Source: Psettodes erumei (lineage: Eukaryota > Chordata > Actinopteri > Pleuronectiformes > Psettodidae). Taken from it: DNA of 64,000 bases. Shown one piece after another: positions 60,706 through 64,000 of the stretch (positions are counted from its first letter, which is position 1; each line of letters opens with the position of its first letter). The notes beneath the pieces were generated by a model. The model had not been told where the DNA came from and searched no databases. It worked only from the letters and a program-made list of their open reading frames with translations. A program made the position numbers and the translations under genes. The DNA lies in the NCBI GenBank assembly GCA_016785225.1, contig JAFBJZ010000660.1:2914001-2978000 (forward strand), written 5' to 3'.

Positions 60706-62937
60706 TGATGAAATGATTTCTTTCTGCATTTTCTTTTTTTTTTTGGGGGGGGGCACCGCATTTAAATGTTCCCCAAGGAGTGATGAACGGAACAGAGTGA
60801 AGAGTGAACAGCGAGCTGCGCACCTCCTCTCAGCTCCACAGGGAGGTAACCAGCGTTACTAGATGCTGCTGTGACCTACTCTTATTACCATGGTAACCGC
60901 GGGTGTCACCAAAATCGCCTGGGTGTGAAATCTTAAGGATTTCAAACGTAAAGGTAAGGGTCCGCACGACAGATCTGCAAGCCCCCCCCCCGTGACGACA
61001 ACTGCACATGATGCTTTCGTAAAAAGGAAGCGTATAGGCCAACGCATTTTCCGACTCTGTACTCCTGTTTCCAACCCAGCAAGGGACGGGCTCTACTCGG
61101 AAAGTTGACGACATTCCGGGGGGAACAGTCTTCCTAAATTTGCATGACAAACAGAACTCACAGCGCAGTCACTCGCCAATGGAGGTGCGTGGAAGTGCTG
61201 CAATCAATCCTGATGGCAAGACGCGGAGACGAGTGGAATGTCAGCACTCCTGATATTTAAGGGGGGGGGGTCAAGTGCCATCGATTGCAGACTTCCATGG
61301 CGACACTGACGTGTCATCGAGAAGACGGATTAAGCTCCGTGGCAACACATACTTCTCCGCGGCCCATCATATCCTTGCTTCCTGTCTGCAGCGCCTGCCC
61401 GATGACTCACTTTCCCATGAGTTTTCTTTGTGGCTCCTGTGGCCTGAACCGCTCACAGAGGAAAGTTTATAGGAGGAATCCGAGAGTGGGAGGACGGATT
61501 CTATTTGCACTTATACATACGGAAAACAAGTTATTTGTCTCTTTTTCGTTTCGTCTCTGTACACGGAACCTTCAGCCTCCTATAGGACTGACGTATCACC
61601 AGGCTCTCCGATTCCCCTCCGATCAATGGAGCCTTTTTAGCATCTTTAAACTTGCGGTTTTACAGCCTTTGGTTTTTTTTTATTCAACCTCACTGCTCTC
61701 TTCGGTGACATTTCCTAAGCGCAGCAGATGGCTCTTTCCAGTAAAAAAAAGGATTTGATGAAGCCTCTGTTAGAAAGTAAAACGAGCAACCAGCTAACTT
61801 AGCAGAGCATTTACCAGCTAAAGAGCCAGATATTCCCCTCAGGAGGTGGTGAAGACCAAACCTGAGCTAAAAAGAGAGTGACTCTTGGACTTAATTCCCC
61901 AAGGACACTGAGGCACAGCTTTGCATGGACAAATGAACCACTTCTTGTTGATTTAAAGGTGCATTGTGCCTGAAAATGTAATATTTTGAGTTTATATATT
62001 CACTGAAGTTGTGGGTTGCACCTTAAAAATGGACTGCACTGCGATTAGCTTCTAACTACAAAGGACTGTTCTTCCATTTACCCATACGCTGTGAAACATT
62101 TGTTTCCCCAAAACCTTTTAAAATTGGAATGTTAGGCGTTTCTACCTGAAAGGAAAGCTAAGAGTCATCCTGCCGTACTGCCACATTATCGGCTTCTTGC
62201 TACTACAATATGTGTAATTACAAAACGTTAAAGCGAACAGTTTATCATGAGTGTTTAAGAGCCTCTCTCACTGAGTGCTTCTCGGCCCCAGTGTTCGGAG
62301 AGCAGAATCCTCCTGGAAAACGAAACAGGCACCGCTCTGGCTCTTCCACCTGCGACGACTTCGCGAGGCTCCTCTGCTCTGAAAGGAGCCGTGCTGCCGA
62401 GAGGCGGGATCCGGTGCAGACGAAACACTGAGCAGTTGGATGTGGATATGTGAATTCGGCAACCAGCTGCTCTTCCTCTCACGAAATACTGGCACATATC
62501 CCGACGCACAATAAACTGCCACGGACTCCAGGGCCTCTTCTCGTTCCGAGGAGTATTCTCACATTCATCTTGCTCCGATAAATACTGCATGTGGACAGAT
62601 TAAAACGCCAGTCTCTTGGGTCCCAGTCTCTCCATTTTGTATCTTAAGTCCTGAGAGAGATGTTTGTTCCAGGTTGAGTGTTTTGTTTTTTTTCTCTGGC
62701 AGCTGATTGCATTCTAACAACTGCACTTTAGCGTCAAGGCCGACTTGTTTGCTTTACGTGCAGAGGTGACACGGCGAATGGGACGGAGGCAGAAAAAATC
62801 TGATTTCATTCCGAGAGCTCATATGCAGTAGATTCGCTCCCGATTAGCACAGAACTGAGCCCGTGCAGGAGCAGGCGAACTGTCCTGGTATTCAGAGTTC
62901 CAGCGTAATCGCCGCATGCACACTTGATTCGTGCTCA

Positions 62938-62959
62938 CGTGTGTGTGTGTGTGTGTGTG
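62938..62959. repeat. (GT)n microsatellite
   Basis: A GT dinucleotide run in the non-coding right-hand part of the window. Confidence 0.9.
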
Positions 62960-63362
62960 CTCGATTGCAGTTTGGGGCGGCTGCGAGCTGCACGATGTCG
63001 CTGCTGAATTTTGAAACTGCCTATGTAAATGTGGGTATTCCGACGCATAGATGTGTTATGATTGAATAAATTGCAGTTGATCTCTTTTCTACAGTGCATT
63101 AATTAGTGAGTTAGTCAACCGTGTTTGTTATTTCTGCTTCTGTCTGCCACCATCAGGCCTTGGTCCATTTGTTTTATGTTTTTTTCTTTTCTTTTTTTTA
63201 AATGTGTTGTGATGTTCACATCACTGCCAGCAGATGTCAGAAGTGTTCCTCAAAACCTGGGTGTTCCTCAAAGCACTGACATCACATTGTTGTCATCTCA
63301 CTTGTTCCCTTGGACATTTTACACGTAATGTAAATGTAACACAGGCACAACAAAAGGATTGG

Positions 63363-63366
<4 letters not shown>

Positions 63367-63407
<41 letters not shown>
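63367..63407. repeat. (TG)n microsatellite
   Basis: About 20 uninterrupted TG units, the longest GT-type tract in the window. Confidence 0.95.
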
Positions 63408-63408
<1 letters not shown>

Positions 63409-63624
63409 AATGTCATGTTAAAGTAAAAGTGCAAACTAATTGAAAAGTGGAGGTTTTCTTTGTTTGTGTGTGCAGGCTTGCATGGGGTAATTTAGTAATT
63501 AATGGAGAATGGGTGCAGAACAAAGTGGGCGCAGATACATGTAGCACTCCAGCTGTGGGCCGCATAAAGAGGCAGATGTGGTAAAGGAGCCTGTGATGGA
63601 GGAACAGCGCCGGGATCGACTGCA

Positions 63625-63661
63625 GAGGAAGAAGAAGAAGGGAGGAGGAGGAGGAGGAGGG
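63625..63661. repeat. (GAA)n/(GGA)n purine triplet tract
   Basis: gaa units followed by gga units, all purine on the plus strand. Such tracts can form triplex structures. Confidence 0.85.
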
Positions 63662-64000
63662 CAAGCTCTGACCGAGGCAGATGGACAGGCAGAGAAATGG
63701 ACTGACAATCAGGCAGGCGGGAGCACACAAATAAACACGAGTACCTGTACTGTATGGATAATGGCATGGTTTTTTAGAGATGAAAGCAGAAACAATACAA
63801 ATATCCCTCACTCTCAGCGGTTACCATGACGACCAACCACCTGAACTTGGAGGCAAGTCCCAGGAGAGGTCTGCAGCGGGGAGAGAGGCGGGACAACAGA
63901 GGTGCATGTGTCCTGGTTTCACAGTTTGCCAAGTCCTCTACGCGTCTCCTCACAGCTCGCGAGTCGTCCCCGTGCGGCACAACCGCGGCTCCGCGGGGAG

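Larger units (their letters stand above)
51009..64000. other. Non-coding region upstream of lhcgr; no gene supported
   Basis: No frame in this 13 kb resembles a known protein and no exon chain could be built. fshr, the next gene in mammals, is not present. The first few hundred bases should contain the lhcgr promoter and 5' UTR. Otherwise the stretch holds GT/CA microsatellites (about 52097, 55757, 56639, 62938 and 63367), a GA-rich triplet run at 63625-63661, GC-rich patches near 53890-54080 and 59790-59930, and candidate regulatory motifs (hairpin at 54505-54528, octamers at 60601 and 60698, palindrome at 60885-60896). Confidence 0.55.

Noticed and set aside
51009..64000. fshr, expected next to lhcgr from mammalian synteny
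   Set aside because: No leucine-rich-repeat exon or seven-helix exon could be found on either strand in the remaining 13 kb.
1..64000. CRISPR arrays, operons or bacterial-type systems
   Set aside because: The window is clearly vertebrate, with multi-exon genes. The only regular short repeats are microsatellites, and no spacer-repeat pattern exists.

Overview
This window is vertebrate nuclear DNA. The genes are split by GT-AG introns, and the non-coding DNA carries CA/GT microsatellites, inverted-repeat MITE-like elements familiar from fish genomes and a Penelope-like retroelement remnant. The compact introns (many of 80-500 bp), the repeat types and the protein sequences point to a teleost, probably a percomorph. 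No species can be named.

Five protein-coding genes could be assembled exon by exon, each with a continuous reading frame. In order they are foxn2 (+, coding 7691-12564, 411 aa), ppp1r21 (+, 18162-27040, 785 aa), ston1 (+, 32773-35133, 707 aa), gtf2a1l (+, 38178-41373, 438 aa) and lhcgr (-, 51008-42555, 693 aa). This is the same order as the block FOXN2 - PPP1R21 - STON1 - GTF2A1L - LHCGR on human 2p16, so the window is a conserved synteny block. foxn2 encodes a forkhead transcription factor, ppp1r21 an endosomal coiled-coil adaptor, ston1 a stonin endocytic adaptor, gtf2a1l the germline TFIIA alpha/beta-like subunit and lhcgr the luteinizing-hormone receptor. The genes do not form an operon. 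gtf2a1l and lhcgr are both gonad-linked and converge tail to tail about 1.2 kb apart.

Region by region: 1-7676 is upstream sequence and 5' intron of foxn2, with no protein gene recognised. 7677-15890 holds the foxn2 coding exons and a probable long 3' UTR. 15900-18161 is spacer with an AT repeat, a fish interspersed repeat and the ppp1r21 promoter side. 18162-28030 is ppp1r21. 28030-29650 is an AT-rich inverted repeat interrupted by a broken Penelope-like element. 29650-32685 is the ston1 upstream region. 32686-36560 is ston1. 38178-41373 is gtf2a1l, with a 327-bp MITE in its fourth intron. 42555-51008 is lhcgr. 51009-64000 is a non-coding stretch with microsatellites and candidate regulatory motifs, and no gene could be supported there.

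No wholly new system was found. The points most worth a second look are: phase compatibility for a ston1-gtf2a1l chimeric transcript, a GC-AG intron and a leucine variant of the Taspase-1 site in gtf2a1l, a short hinge exon 10 in lhcgr, a set of RFX X-box-like palindromes, and the retroelement sitting between inverted AT-rich arms.
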